DNA of 64,000 bases from Micromonospora zamorensis (GCF_900090275.1 NZ_LT607755.1:2418001-2482000); one strand, 5' to 3'. Shown: positions 16,738 through 27,360, counted from the stretch's first letter. Numbers and translations are program-made. The notes: a model not told the origin generated them from the letters alone.

Positions 16738-17760
16738 GTGAGCGAGGACATCACGCGGCAGGTGGCCGAGCGGGTCCACACTGGCTTCGGCCTGCATCTG
16801 TCCACACTGGAACGGGTGACCCACGGCGCGGACCAGCGCGCCCGACTGTGGCTGGCCTGCGGCGTCGATGGCTCTCGGTACGCGGTCAAACTGAGCGGTG
16901 GCGGCACCCGCGCCGGCCTGGCCGTGACGGCGTACCTGGCCGGCCAGGGGGTGCCGGGCATCGCCGCGCCGATGCCCACCCGGGACGGGCGGCTGTCCGT
17001 CGAACACGACGGCCACCGCCTCTCGGTCGTGCCCTGGGTCTCCGATCAGCGGGCGCTCGACGGCCCGATGACCGACGCGCACTGGCGCGCGTACGGCGAG
17101 GTGCTGGCCGCCGTGCACGCGGTGCCGGTGATCGACGAGGTGCGACGACTGTTGCCGGCGGGCGGCGCGGCGTACCCCTCGATCGTGGCCGGGACCCGCG
17201 CGGTGGCCGAGCGGCTGCGCGATCCGGATCCGGACGACCTCGCCGGGCCGCTGGCCGCGGAGCTGGCGGGCGTGTGGTCCGGGGTGGCCGACCGGGTGGT
17301 CACACTGACCCGTGACGTCGAGCGCCTCGCCGTCGACCAGCGCGCCCGGCCCGGCCCGGCCGTCGTCTGCCACAGCGACCCGCACCTGGGCAATCTGCTG
17401 CTCGGCCCGGACGGGCAGGTCTGGTTGATCGACTGGGACGACGTGGTGCTCGCCCCGCCCGAGTGTGACCTGATGTTCGTGCTGGGTGGGGTGCTCGCCT
17501 TCGCGCCGATCAGCACCCGTCAGCAGAAGGCCGTTCTCGCCGGCTACGGCCCGGCCGACATCGACCCGGCCCGCCTGGCGTGGTTCCTCGCGGTCCGCGC
17601 GCTCGACGACCTCAGCGACTGGACCCGCCAGGCGCTGGACCCGGACGCCGAGACGGCCGACAGGGATCGGGCGGCGCGCATCGTGCGGGGGTTGGTGTCG
17701 CCGGTCGGTCTGGTCACCCTCGCCGACGCGGCGCTGCGCGATCTCGACCGGCGGCGTTGA
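16738..17760 (+). CDS. APH-fold phosphotransferase
   Basis: A 340-aa small-molecule kinase of the aminoglycoside phosphotransferase fold. The catalytic loop is VCHSDPHLGNLLLG (about residue 211) and the metal-binding loop is IDWDDVVLAPPECDL (about 231). The N-lobe has the ATP-gripping strands. Substrate could be an aminoglycoside, choline, homoserine or a sugar; nothing shows which. GTG 16738 is preferred over upstream starts. It is followed by a clear hairpin at 17798, which separates it from rox. Confidence 0.8.
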   Translation: MSEDITRQVAERVHTGFGLHLSTLERVTHGADQRARLWLACGVDGSRYAVKLSGGGTRAGLAVTAYLAGQGVPGIAAPMPTRDGRLSVEHDGHRLSVVPWVSDQRALDGPMTDAHWRAYGEVLAAVHAVPVIDEVRRLLPAGGAAYPSIVAGTRAVAERLRDPDPDDLAGPLAAELAGVWSGVADRVVTLTRDVERLAVDQRARPGPAVVCHSDPHLGNLLLGPDGQVWLIDWDDVVLAPPECDLMFVLGGVLAFAPISTRQQKAVLAGYGPADIDPARLAWFLAVRALDDLSDWTRQALDPDAETADRDRAARIVRGLVSPVGLVTLADAALRDLDRRR

Positions 17761-19350
<1,590 letters not shown>

Positions 19351-19354
19351 ACGG

Positions 19355-20017
19355 TCAGAGCTCGGTCAGCCAGGCGCTGTCGACCAGTTGCCGGGGTGAC
19401 CGGGCACCGCCGAGGCTCTTCGCCTGGTACATGGCGGCGTCGGCGCGGCTGAGCGCGTCGGTGAGCTGGGCCGGGCCGGACACCGGGGCGAGCCCGACGG
19501 ACGCGGTGACACGGACGCTGCACCCGTTGAGCCGGATCGGCGCGGCGACGGTCTCGGCGAGTCGGCGGGTGGAGTGCTCGATCCAGCGCCGGTCGACTGT
19601 GGGGCTGGAGAGCAGCCCGGCGAACTCGTCGCCACCGAGGCGGGCGACGAGGTTGTCCCCGGCGAAACCGGCGAGCCGGTCGGCCACACTGATCAGCACC
19701 TGGTCGCCGGCGGCGTGCCCGTACCGGTCGTTGATCTGCTTGAAGTCGTCCAGGTCGAGCACCACGGCGATCAACGGCTGACCGGCCGCGTCGGTGAGCA
19801 GGGTGGCCGCCAGGCGGTAGAAGGCGCGCCGGTTGGGCAGCCCGGTGAGTGGGTCGTGACTCGCGGCGTGCCGCTCGGCGGCGAGCTCGGCCTGAAGGTG
19901 ATCGATCTCGGCCTCGGCGCGCACCGCCCGTCGGCGTAGTTGCCAGGAGGAGAGCAGGGCGCCGGCCGCGCAGATCCCGGAGGCGACACTCATCGGATCC
20001 GGCACGAACCCTCCCAT
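19355..20017 (-). CDS. GGDEF-domain diguanylate cyclase
   Basis: Makes the second messenger c-di-GMP. A short N-terminal hydrophobic stretch (about residues 9-25, VASGICAAGALLSSW) and a coiled linker (RAEAEIDHLQAELAAERHAAS) precede the GGDEF domain. DPLTGLPNRRAF, LDDFKQINDRYGH and the active-site LGGDEF (about 126-131) are intact. The usual allosteric RxxD I-site is replaced by FAGD, so product inhibition is probably lost. It is tail-to-tail with rox, four bases away. ATG 19993 is an alternative start. Confidence 0.9.
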   Translation of the reverse strand: MGGFVPDPMSVASGICAAGALLSSWQLRRRAVRAEAEIDHLQAELAAERHAASHDPLTGLPNRRAFYRLAATLLTDAAGQPLIAVVLDLDDFKQINDRYGHAAGDQVLISVADRLAGFAGDNLVARLGGDEFAGLLSSPTVDRRWIEHSTRRLAETVAAPIRLNGCSVRVTASVGLAPVSGPAQLTDALSRADAAMYQAKSLGGARSPRQLVDSAWLTEL

Positions 20018-20269
20018 CCCCGCGACCGCCTCCAGCCTCCGGTCGACACGTCACACCGCGTCGGGCCCACTTTTGCCTGATGGTTGCCCCTGCGGGGGTA
20101 ACTCAACGTGAACGGATGGGCACCGATCATGTGCGTTATCATGCTCGCCGTCCGGTGCAGATGCAATAGCAGATGCACGTGCAGAACTGTCCGAAGTCGA
20201 TACCGCACCCCTCGCCGTCACCGCTCCTCCCACGGCCACCGGCGGGCTCGTGAGCAGAAAGACGCCTCC

Positions 20270-20509
20270 ATGCATCAGCCACCCAATGGCGTACCGATCC
20301 ATCAGTTGCCTCCGCTGAGCTGGCAGAAGAGCCGCCGCAGCAACCCCAGCGGCAACTGCGTCGAACTCGCCGAGCTGCCCGGGGGAGCGGGCATCGCGGT
20401 CCGCAACTCACGGCACCCGGAGGGCCCGGCGCTGATCTACACAGTGGACGAAATCGCCGCCTTCGTGCTCGGAGCGCGCGACGGGGATTTTGACCACCTG
20501 ATCAACTGA
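20270..20509 (+). CDS. DUF397 protein
   Basis: A 79-aa member of the actinomycete DUF397 family. LSWQKSRRSNPSGNCVELAEL, VRNSRHPEGPALIYT and the Phe-rich end are the family hallmarks. DUF397 proteins are encoded next to Scr1/BldB-type HTH regulators and behave as their small partners. Here it precedes the HTH gene (20649), whereas the HTH gene more often comes first. The ribosome-binding site is weak. Confidence 0.88.
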   Translation: MHQPPNGVPIHQLPPLSWQKSRRSNPSGNCVELAELPGGAGIAVRNSRHPEGPALIYTVDEIAAFVLGARDGDFDHLIN

Positions 20510-20648
20510 CCGTCCCGCGTGAGCCGTCCCGGCGACGGGACTGAATCACCGGTGCGGAGGAGTTCATCTCACTGTCGGTCCATGGCATGCTTACACGTCG
20601 GCCGGGCCAGGTACCCGGTCACGGGGGTTGGTGTCCGGAGGTCCGCAC

Positions 20649-21536
20649 GTGACGATGGTTCCCGCCGAGGGTGGCCCGACAACCGGGCCGACAGTGCTGC
20701 GCATGCTGCTCGGTGCCCAGCTGCGCCGCCTGCGGGAGTCCAGCGGGGTGACCCGGGAGGGCGCCGGCTGGGAGATCCGTTCCTCTGAGTCGAAGATCAG
20801 TCGGATGGAGCTGGGTCGGGTCGGCTTCAAGGAACGCGACGTCTCCGACCTGCTCACCCTCTACGGCGTCACCGAGGAGCACGAGCGTGACGCGCTGCTC
20901 AAGCTCGCCCGCGACGCCAACAGCCCCGGCTGGTGGCACCGCTACGGCGACGTGTTGCCGACCTGGTTCCAGTCGTACCTGGGCCTGGAGGCCGCAGCCG
21001 CGCTGATCCGCACCTACGAGGTGCAGTTCGTCCCCGGCCTGTTGCAGACCGGGGACTACGCCCGCGCTGTCGTGCTGCTCGGGCACGGCGCGGCAGGTCC
21101 GGACGAGATCGAGCGCCGCGTCGCTCTGCGGATGCAGCGTCAGCAGTTGCTCCACCGGGACAACCCACCGCAGCTCTGGGCCGTCGTGGACGAGGCAGCC
21201 CTACGGCGCCCGATCGGTGGCCCCGCCGTCATGCGCGGCCAGCTCACCGCTCTCATCGAGGCGACCAAGTCACCCAACATCCGGCTCCAGGTCATCCCGT
21301 TCGCCGCCGGTGGTCACGCCGCCGCCGGGGGAGCCTTCACCATCCTGCGATTCGGTGACCAGGAGCTGCCCGACATCGTCTACATCGAACAGCTCACCAG
21401 CGCCATCTACCTCGACAAGCGCGACGACCTCGACTACTACGCGGTGGCCATGGAACGGCTCTGCGTCGAGGCCGAGCCGCCGGAGCGTACGCCGGACATT
21501 CTCGGCCGGTTGCTGGACGAGCTCTACCCGGCGTGA
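20649..21536 (+). CDS. Scr1-type helix-turn-helix regulator (DUF5753)
   Basis: A 295-aa XRE-type DNA-binding protein. The N-terminal HTH (LGAQLRRLRESSGVTREGAG, then SSESKISRMELGR) is followed by a DUF5753 domain with the family markers YEVQFVPGLLQTGDYARA and PNIRLQVIPFAAGGHAA. GTG 20649 has GGAGG at spacing eight. It is partnered with the DUF397 gene upstream and followed by a DUF574 methyltransferase. These modules affect development and antibiotic production in actinomycetes; the target here is unknown. Confidence 0.9.
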   Translation: MTMVPAEGGPTTGPTVLRMLLGAQLRRLRESSGVTREGAGWEIRSSESKISRMELGRVGFKERDVSDLLTLYGVTEEHERDALLKLARDANSPGWWHRYGDVLPTWFQSYLGLEAAAALIRTYEVQFVPGLLQTGDYARAVVLLGHGAAGPDEIERRVALRMQRQQLLHRDNPPQLWAVVDEAALRRPIGGPAVMRGQLTALIEATKSPNIRLQVIPFAAGGHAAAGGAFTILRFGDQELPDIVYIEQLTSAIYLDKRDDLDYYAVAMERLCVEAEPPERTPDILGRLLDELYPA

Positions 21537-21652
21537 CCGCTGCCTGGGGCGGCGGTTCGGTGGAGGCGGTTCGGGGCGGTGCAGGTCGCTCGGGTGGCAC
21601 TAGCATGGTCGGCGACCGGCGACAGTGGACGGACGTCATCGCGGAGGCAGCC

Positions 21653-22495
21653 ATGACCACCGAGGCCTCGGGCCCAACGGCCGGCTCGCCGAGCGACCGG
21701 ATCGACACCACTGTGGCCCACCCCGCCCGCCGCTACAACTACTGGCTGGGCGGCAAGGACAACTTCCAGGCCGACCGCGAGTCCGGCGACACGATGGCGG
21801 CAGCCTTCCCGACGATCCGCACCGCCGCCCTGGAGAACCGCCGTTTCCTCCAGCGGGCCGTGGGCTTCCTGACCCGCGAGGCCGGCATCCGGCAGTTCCT
21901 CGACATCGGCACCGGCATCCCGACCGCCGACAACACCCACGAGGTCGCCCAGGGCATCGCACCGGAGTCCCGGGTGGTCTACGTCGACAACGATCCGATC
22001 GTGCTGGCCCACGCCCGCGCGCTGCTGAGCAGCTCACCGCAGGGCGCCACCGCCTACATCGACGCCGACCTGCGCGACCCGGAGCGGATCCTCGCCCACC
22101 CGGAGTTGCGACGCACCATCGACCTGTCCCGGCCGGTCGCCCTCATGCTGGTGGCCGTCCTGCACTTCGTGCCCGACGGCGACGACCCGTACGCGCTGGT
22201 GCGGCACCTGCTCGACGCGCTGCCGGCGGGCAGCTGGTTGGCCGCCTCGCACGCCACCCACGAGTACCTTCCGCCAGCGGTCGCCGCGCAGGCTCGGGCG
22301 GCGGCCAGGGGCGGCGGCCCACACGGGCTGATCAACCTGCGCACCCGGGACGAGTTCAGCCGCTTCTTCGTCGACCTCGACGTGGTGGAACCGGGCATCA
22401 CCTCGGTCGCCGAGTGGCGGGCCGAGAACGAGCCGCAGCCGCGCCCGTCGGTGGTCGAGGTGAGCATGTACGGCGGCGTCGCCCGCCTGCCGTGA
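21653..22495 (+). CDS. DUF574-family SAM-dependent methyltransferase
   Basis: A 280-aa protein of the large actinomycete-specific DUF574 group. ARRYNYWLGGKDNFQADRES is the diagnostic N-terminal motif. FLDIGTGIPTADNTHEVA is the SAM-binding loop, VVYVDNDPIVLAHA the acidic strand 2, and RPVALMLVAVLHFVPD the motif IV region. ATG 21653 has GGAGG upstream. Substrates of this family are mostly unknown; it commonly sits beside Scr1/DUF397 genes, as here. Confidence 0.92.
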   Translation: MTTEASGPTAGSPSDRIDTTVAHPARRYNYWLGGKDNFQADRESGDTMAAAFPTIRTAALENRRFLQRAVGFLTREAGIRQFLDIGTGIPTADNTHEVAQGIAPESRVVYVDNDPIVLAHARALLSSSPQGATAYIDADLRDPERILAHPELRRTIDLSRPVALMLVAVLHFVPDGDDPYALVRHLLDALPAGSWLAASHATHEYLPPAVAAQARAAARGGGPHGLINLRTRDEFSRFFVDLDVVEPGITSVAEWRAENEPQPRPSVVEVSMYGGVARLP

Positions 22496-22535
22496 CCGCG
22501 CGGACCCCCGCAGGCGGGATTCATCAGCGGGGTGT

Positions 22536-22937
22536 TCAGCCGCCTGAGGCGTCGTGGCGGGCGCGGGCCGCGTGCACCTCGTCGATGTGCGCCTCGGCCC
22601 AGGCCTTGATCGCGCGCTGCACCGGCAGGAGGCTCTCGCCCAGCGGGGTGAGCTGGTAGTCGACCCGGGCCGGCACGCCGACGGTCACCGATCGGCTGAC
22701 CAGGCCGTCGCGCTCGAGCTTGCGCAGCGTCTGGGTGAGCATCTTCTGGCTCGCCCCGGCCACCGTCCGGGCCAGTTCGCTGTGCCGTTGCGGCCCGTCG
22801 GCCAATGCGCTCACGACCAGCGTCAGCCACTTGTCGCTCAGCGTCGCCAGCACCTCGTGACCCGGGCACTCGGCCAGAAACGCGTTGTAGGAGCGACGGT
22901 CCCGCTCGCGGCGCTCGCTGGCGGTCGTGGTGGCCAT
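22536..22937 (-). CDS. HxlR-family transcriptional regulator
   Basis: A 133-aa winged-helix regulator. CPGHEVLATLSDKWLTLVVSAL, RHSELARTVAGASQKMLTQTL and RVDYQLTPLGESLLP are the HxlR core. ATG 22937 follows GGGAGGACGC. It faces a broken quinone oxidoreductase (from 23014), the usual target of a divergent HxlR regulator, so its original target here seems to have been lost. Confidence 0.92.
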   Translation of the reverse strand: MATTTASERRERDRRSYNAFLAECPGHEVLATLSDKWLTLVVSALADGPQRHSELARTVAGASQKMLTQTLRKLERDGLVSRSVTVGVPARVDYQLTPLGESLLPVQRAIKAWAEAHIDEVHAARARHDASGG

Positions 22938-23013
22938 TGCGTCCTCCCGGGTGCCCAGGGCACCCGAAGGTGCCTCCTTCTCGCCGGATGCTAACGCTTC
23001 TAGCGTCGATGGC

Positions 23014-23160
23014 ATGAGAGCTGTGATCGTCCGCCGGTTCGGCGGCCCCGAGGTTCTGGAGATCGCCGACCTGCCCCGCCCGGAGCCGGGAGTCGGGCAA
23101 CTACGCGTGCGGGTCGTTGCCGCCGGCGTCAACCGGACCGACCGGTCCACCCGCAGCGGC
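23014..23160 (+). pseudogene. N-terminal remnant of a quinone oxidoreductase
   Basis: The reading frame from ATG 23014 starts MRAVIVRRFGGPEVLEIADL and continues to about AAGVNRTDRSTRSG, an unmistakable GroES-like N terminus of a zinc-free quinone oxidoreductase. After about 48 residues similarity stops abruptly and the frame runs through the LacI promoter. The other 270 or so residues are absent. It sits head to head with hxlR, so a normal hxlR-qor pair appears to have been truncated by a deletion or insertion. Confidence 0.7.
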
Positions 23161-23206
23161 GCGTCGAGCCGACGTATTGACCGATGCCGACCGGTCGGGT
23201 TAGTCT

Positions 23207-23235
23207 CTGGATCGATACAGACTGGATCGATACAG
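23207..23235. promoter_or_regulatory. Two tandem LacI-type operators
   Basis: The 14-base sequence CTGGATCGATACAG occurs twice, at 23207-23220 and 23222-23235, separated by one base. Each is a near-perfect dyad (CTG-n-ATCGAT-n-CAG) with the central CG typical of LacI-family sites. They end 11 bases before the lacI start, so autorepression is likely. Confidence 0.75.
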
Positions 23236-23245
23236 AGAGGTGCCG

Positions 23246-24310
23246 GTGAAGCCAACACTGCAAGCCGTGGCCGACGCCGTGGGCGTCTCCCGCAGCACCG
23301 TGTCCAACGCCTACAGCCGCCCCGACCAGCTCTCCGCCGCCCTGCGTGAGCGGATCCTGGAGGCCGCCCGGCAACTCGGGTACCCCGGCCCCAACCCCAC
23401 CGCGCGCTCCCTGCGCCGGGGCTTCGTCGGGTCGATCGGGGTGCTGTTCACCTCGCAACTGTCGTACGCCTTCACCGACCCGTTCGCGGTGCGCTTCCTC
23501 GCCGGGGTCGGCGCGGCGGCCGAGCGGCACGGCACGAGCATGCTGCTGGTGCCGCTGCCGCCGGCCGTGACCGACGCCCGACGGGCGGTGGAGAACGCCG
23601 CTGTCGACGGGTTCTGCGTCTACTGCGTCGCCGACGAGGAATGGGCGTTGGACGTCATCCGCCAACGCGGGCTGCCGTTCGTCAGCACGGCCTCCCGCGA
23701 CAACGCCGGCGCTGACGAACGGTTCGTCGGCATCGACGAGCGGGCCGCCGCGCGCAGTGCCGCCGCGCACGTCGCCGGCCTCGGCCACCGTCGGGTGGCG
23801 CTGCTCGCCGACTCCGTGCTGCCCGACGCGCCGGCCGGCCCTCTCACCCTGGCCGGGGTCGACCAGGTGCCGCACCCGACCACCCGAGGTCGGCTCACCG
23901 GGTTCGCCGACGCCTTCGCCGAGGTCGGCGTCGGCTGGGCCGAGCTGACCCTGGTCAACGTCCCCGGCAACAGTCGCCCGGCGGCAGCCGCAGCCATCGC
24001 CGGGCTGTTCGACCAACCCGCACCGCCGACCGCCGTGCTGGCCGGCTCCGACGTCCTCGCGCTCGGTGTGCTGGACGCGCTGGCCGCGCGGCCGGCCCAT
24101 GATCGTCCGACTGTCTCGGTGACCGGCTTCGACGACGTCCCCGAGGCCGCCGCGGCCGGCCTCACCACCGTCCGGCAACCGGCCGAGGAAAAGGGCCGGA
24201 TCGCCGCCGAACTCCTGCTCGACCCGCCCGCGGACGCCGCGGCCGGTCATGTGTTGCTGCCCACCGCACTCGTCGTCCGGGCCTCCACCGGACCTGTCCC
24301 GAGGAGCTGA
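23246..24310 (+). CDS. LacI-family transcriptional regulator
   Basis: A 354-aa repressor. The N-terminal HTH and hinge are TLQAVADAVGVSRSTVSNAY then LREAAR-like ILEAARQLGYPGPN. A periplasmic-binding-protein fold follows, with DGFCVYCVAD, LGHRRVALLAD and the late VTGFDDVPEA. GTG 23246 follows AGAGAGG. Two operators lie directly upstream. No sugar genes are adjacent, so regulated genes other than itself and the small gene at 24313 are unknown. Confidence 0.93.
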   Translation: MKPTLQAVADAVGVSRSTVSNAYSRPDQLSAALRERILEAARQLGYPGPNPTARSLRRGFVGSIGVLFTSQLSYAFTDPFAVRFLAGVGAAAERHGTSMLLVPLPPAVTDARRAVENAAVDGFCVYCVADEEWALDVIRQRGLPFVSTASRDNAGADERFVGIDERAAARSAAAHVAGLGHRRVALLADSVLPDAPAGPLTLAGVDQVPHPTTRGRLTGFADAFAEVGVGWAELTLVNVPGNSRPAAAAAIAGLFDQPAPPTAVLAGSDVLALGVLDALAARPAHDRPTVSVTGFDDVPEAAAAGLTTVRQPAEEKGRIAAELLLDPPADAAAGHVLLPTALVVRASTGPVPRS

Positions 24311-24312
24311 CC

Positions 24313-24516
24313 ATGGAACTTCCCACCGGCTACGTCACCGCGCTCGACGCCATGAACCGACACGTCAACTCGGCCCGACCGGACGCCCCGGTCCAGGTCG
24401 AACGCCCCCGCCGGGCCCTGCTCGCCCCCACCCGGCAGGCCACCGCCCTCGCTCTGCGCCGGCTCGCCGACCGCATCCAGCCGCGACCGCTGCCCGGCAC
24501 CGCCCGCTGCTCCTGA
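24313..24516 (+). CDS. Small basic protein downstream of lacI (67 aa)
   Basis: ATG 24313 has GAGGAG at ideal spacing and starts two bases after the lacI stop, so it is co-transcribed. The product starts MELPTGYVTALDAMNRHVNS and ends in an Arg-rich segment (about 31-60) that looks helical and cationic, RRALLAPTRQATALALRRL. There is no signal or membrane segment. I do not recognise the family. The strong start signal and coupling argue that it is real. Confidence 0.6.
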   Translation: MELPTGYVTALDAMNRHVNSARPDAPVQVERPRRALLAPTRQATALALRRLADRIQPRPLPGTARCS

Positions 24517-24614
24517 CCCGCACGAAACCCATTCCGGCATGCACGGGACGAACAGTGTGGGCCCGGACACGGAGGGTGGTCGAGTTGGGCGTGACCAGGC
24601 AGACTGGTGAAGCC

Positions 24615-26072
24615 ATGTCGCCCTTCATGCCCACCCTCCGTCTCCACGACCGCTACGTACTGCACGAGCGGATCGGTCTCGGCGGCATGTCCGAGGTGTG
24701 GCGGGCCGACGACGACGTGCTCGGCCGGCCCGTCGCCATCAAGGTCCTCGCCGGGCAGCTCGCCGCCGACCCGCAACTGCGGGCCACCATCCAACGCGAG
24801 GCCCGCGCTGCCGCCCGGCTGACCCACCCACACGTGACCCAGGTGTACGACTACGCCGAGGCGACCCTGGCCGGCGGCGTCGTTGTCCCGTACCTGGTGA
24901 TGGAACTCGTCGACGGCCACAACCTGGCCGACCGGCTGCGGACCGGGCCACTGCCGTGGCCGGAGGCGGTCCGGGTGGCCGGGCAGATCGCCGCCGCACT
25001 GGCCGCCGCGCATCGCATCGGCGTCGTGCACCGCGACGTCAAGCCCGGCAACGTCATGCTGACCGACACCGGCGCCAAGGTGCTCGACTTCGGCATCGCC
25101 GCCCTCGGCGGGCTCGACAGTCAGTCCGGCGAGCCGCTGATGGGCACACCCGCCTACTTCGCCCCCGAGCGGCTGACCGCCGGCCCGCCCGACCCCGCCA
25201 GCGACATCTACGCCCTCGGCGCGCTGCTCTACCGCACCCTCACCGGGCAGGCGCCGCTGCCCGTGCAGAGCTGGGAGGACGCGCTGGAGGTGCACCGACG
25301 TGGCACTCCGGTGCCGCCGCTGCGGGTGCCCGGCCTCCCCGCCGACATCGCCGAGCTGACCCTCGCCTGTCTGGCCGCCAACCCGGCCGACCGGCCGAGC
25401 GCCGCGCACCTGGCCCGCCGCTTCGGCGCCGGCCAGCCGGTCGAGCCGCCCACCGAGCTGCTGCGGCGTGTCCTCCCGGCGGCTCACCCTCCCACCCTGA
25501 TCGACCGCTCGGCGGCACGCCCCGCCCCGGTCGCCGCCGCGCCGGCCCGCCGCCGGTCGCGCCGACCCCTCGCCGTGCTGGGCGCAGCCGGCCTCGCCGT
25601 GCTGGTCGGCGTCGGCGCCCTGCTCGCCGAAGGTCCCCTCGGCACACCGGGCGCACCCAGCTCTCCGCAGGTGGCCGCCCCACCGTCGACCTCCGCCCCC
25701 AAGCCCACACCCACGACGCAGTCGCCGACGCCGACGGCACCCTCCTCGCCCCGACCCAGCGCCAGCACCGCCCCACCGACCGCCGGGCAGCAGGTGCCGG
25801 TCAGCCTGCGGGAGGTGACCAGCGGGTTCTCCGCCGTCCTCGCCAACGCGGTGGCCCGCGGTGACATCGACCCCAGGACCGCCGAAGATCTGCGCGACGA
25901 CCTGGCCGACCTGAGCCGGCACAGCAGGGACCGAGCCAAGCGCGTCGCCGACCTGCGGGAACGCATCGCCGAGCTGGTGGAACGCGACCGGCTGGCAGCG
26001 CAGACGGGCGCCCAACTCGACGCTCTGCTAGCGCAGACCGGCAGCTTCACCACCGGCCGTACGGACGACTGA
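24615..26072 (+). CDS. Membrane-bound Ser/Thr protein kinase
   Basis: PknB-like receptor kinase of 485 aa. The kinase domain holds the glycine loop IGLGGMSEVWRA, the VAIKVL lysine, the catalytic HRDVKPGNVM (about 138), DFGIA (about 157) and APERL. One membrane helix lies near 318-340 (LAVLGAAGLAVLVGVGALLA). A Pro/Ser/Thr-rich extracellular linker and a charged helical C terminus (about 400-475) follow. No PASTA repeats are present, so the outer domain is a different sensor. Start 24615 is chosen; 24627 is possible. Confidence 0.9.
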   Translation: MSPFMPTLRLHDRYVLHERIGLGGMSEVWRADDDVLGRPVAIKVLAGQLAADPQLRATIQREARAAARLTHPHVTQVYDYAEATLAGGVVVPYLVMELVDGHNLADRLRTGPLPWPEAVRVAGQIAAALAAAHRIGVVHRDVKPGNVMLTDTGAKVLDFGIAALGGLDSQSGEPLMGTPAYFAPERLTAGPPDPASDIYALGALLYRTLTGQAPLPVQSWEDALEVHRRGTPVPPLRVPGLPADIAELTLACLAANPADRPSAAHLARRFGAGQPVEPPTELLRRVLPAAHPPTLIDRSAARPAPVAAAPARRRSRRPLAVLGAAGLAVLVGVGALLAEGPLGTPGAPSSPQVAAPPSTSAPKPTPTTQSPTPTAPSSPRPSASTAPPTAGQQVPVSLREVTSGFSAVLANAVARGDIDPRTAEDLRDDLADLSRHSRDRAKRVADLRERIAELVERDRLAAQTGAQLDALLAQTGSFTTGRTDD

Positions 26073-26105
26073 TATCCCCGTCGATACCGCTGGCATGATG
26101 TCCCG

Positions 26106-26747
26106 ATGCGGACACGTCTGATCTTCGTGCGACATGGCGAGTCGCTCCACCAGCTCGAAGGAATCGTGGGCGGGCCACGTGGTTGTCGGGGCCTCACCGC
26201 CCTCGGCCACGAACAGGCACACGATCTCGCCAACCGGCTCACCAACGAGGTCGCCGCCGACCGGCCGGTGGCGGTCTACTCGTCCGTGCTGCGCAGGGCG
26301 GTCGAGACCGCCCAACCGATCGCCACCGCCTTCGGCGTTCGGCCCGTGGCCGACTGTGGCCTGTGCACCTGGCACACACCCCCGTACGCCGACGGCCTGC
26401 CGACCGCCCGCTTCCGCACCGAACACGCGGTGCCCGGCGGGGGCGTGTTCCGGCCGTTCGAGGAGGGCAACGAGAGCTGGGCCGAACTGGTCGTCCGGGT
26501 CAGCCGGGCGATCATGGAGATCGCCCACCGGCACCGGGGCGCCACAGTGGTTCTGGTCGGTCACAGCGAAACTGTCGAGGGCGCGTTCCACGCGCTCGCC
26601 GCGCAGCCGGTCTTTCGGGGGTTCGACCTGGACGTGCCTCCGGCCTCGATCACCGAATGGACCACCGACCACGACCCCGGCGGTTGGCCTCCCGCCCGGT
26701 GGACGCTGCGCCGCTTCGGTGACACCGGCGGGTGGGCTAAAGCGTGA
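26106..26747 (+). CDS. Histidine phosphatase family protein
   Basis: A 213-aa phosphoglycerate-mutase-like phosphatase. IFVRHGES carries the catalytic RHG, VYSSVLRRAVETAQP the second Arg/Glu region, and VVLVGHSETVEGAF the second catalytic His. The substrate may be a phosphosugar or other small phosphate ester. It follows the kinase gene by 33 bases in the same direction. Its 3' end overlaps the converging GNAT gene by 11 bases. Confidence 0.9.
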   Translation: MRTRLIFVRHGESLHQLEGIVGGPRGCRGLTALGHEQAHDLANRLTNEVAADRPVAVYSSVLRRAVETAQPIATAFGVRPVADCGLCTWHTPPYADGLPTARFRTEHAVPGGGVFRPFEEGNESWAELVVRVSRAIMEIAHRHRGATVVLVGHSETVEGAFHALAAQPVFRGFDLDVPPASITEWTTDHDPGGWPPARWTLRRFGDTGGWAKA

Positions 26748-27261
26748 TCCAGTACCGCCGTGCCGGTCCGAGGTCGGTGTCCAGGATGCCCTCAAGGACA
26801 CCGCCGCAGCGCTCGATCGTCCTCGACGACGCGACGTTGTCCGCCTCGCAGACCAGCAGCACCCGATCCAACCCGAGCGCCCGCGCCTGGGCGAGCATCC
26901 GGCCCAGCGCCCAGGTCGCCAGCCCTCTGCCGCGTGCGGACGGGCGGATGCCATAGCCGATGTGGCCGGCGACCCGCAGCAGGTGGTCGTTGAGCTCGTG
27001 TCGCAGCGCGATGCCGCCGAGCACCCGGTCGTCCTCGACGATCCACCGGTACGTGCACGGCACGCGAGCCGCATCCAACGGCTGCGCCGGATCCGACTGG
27101 TCGGCCAGTCGGGTCACCCAGGCCGCGAACCCTTCCGACGATCGCACCTCGTCGGTCGACTGCAGCCCGAAACCGTCCTCGTGGAGACCGGGGCCCCACT
27201 CGTCGTGCGCCTCCAGCCAGGCGGCGTGCAGGCGGACGGTGGGCGCGATCAAGTCGGGCAT
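26737..27261 (-). CDS. GNAT-family N-acetyltransferase
   Basis: A 174-aa acyl-CoA-dependent acetyltransferase. The CoA-binding motif A is IGYGIRPSARGRGLATWAL, preceded by GGIALRHELNDHL and followed by VLLVCEADNVASSRTIERCGG (quoted in part), the motif B region. Small-molecule or peptide targets cannot be told apart. It converges with the histidine phosphatase gene. Confidence 0.9.
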   Translation of the reverse strand: MPDLIAPTVRLHAAWLEAHDEWGPGLHEDGFGLQSTDEVRSSEGFAAWVTRLADQSDPAQPLDAARVPCTYRWIVEDDRVLGGIALRHELNDHLLRVAGHIGYGIRPSARGRGLATWALGRMLAQARALGLDRVLLVCEADNVASSRTIERCGGVLEGILDTDLGPARRYWITL

Positions 27262-27360
27262 GCCGCGACGGTAGCGGCCCGGAACCCAAGAGGCACGCGA
27301 CGGATGTCGTCGGCACGGCGTACTCGCCCATCGGTTTCAGCCGGCCGTAGTCTCACCGAC

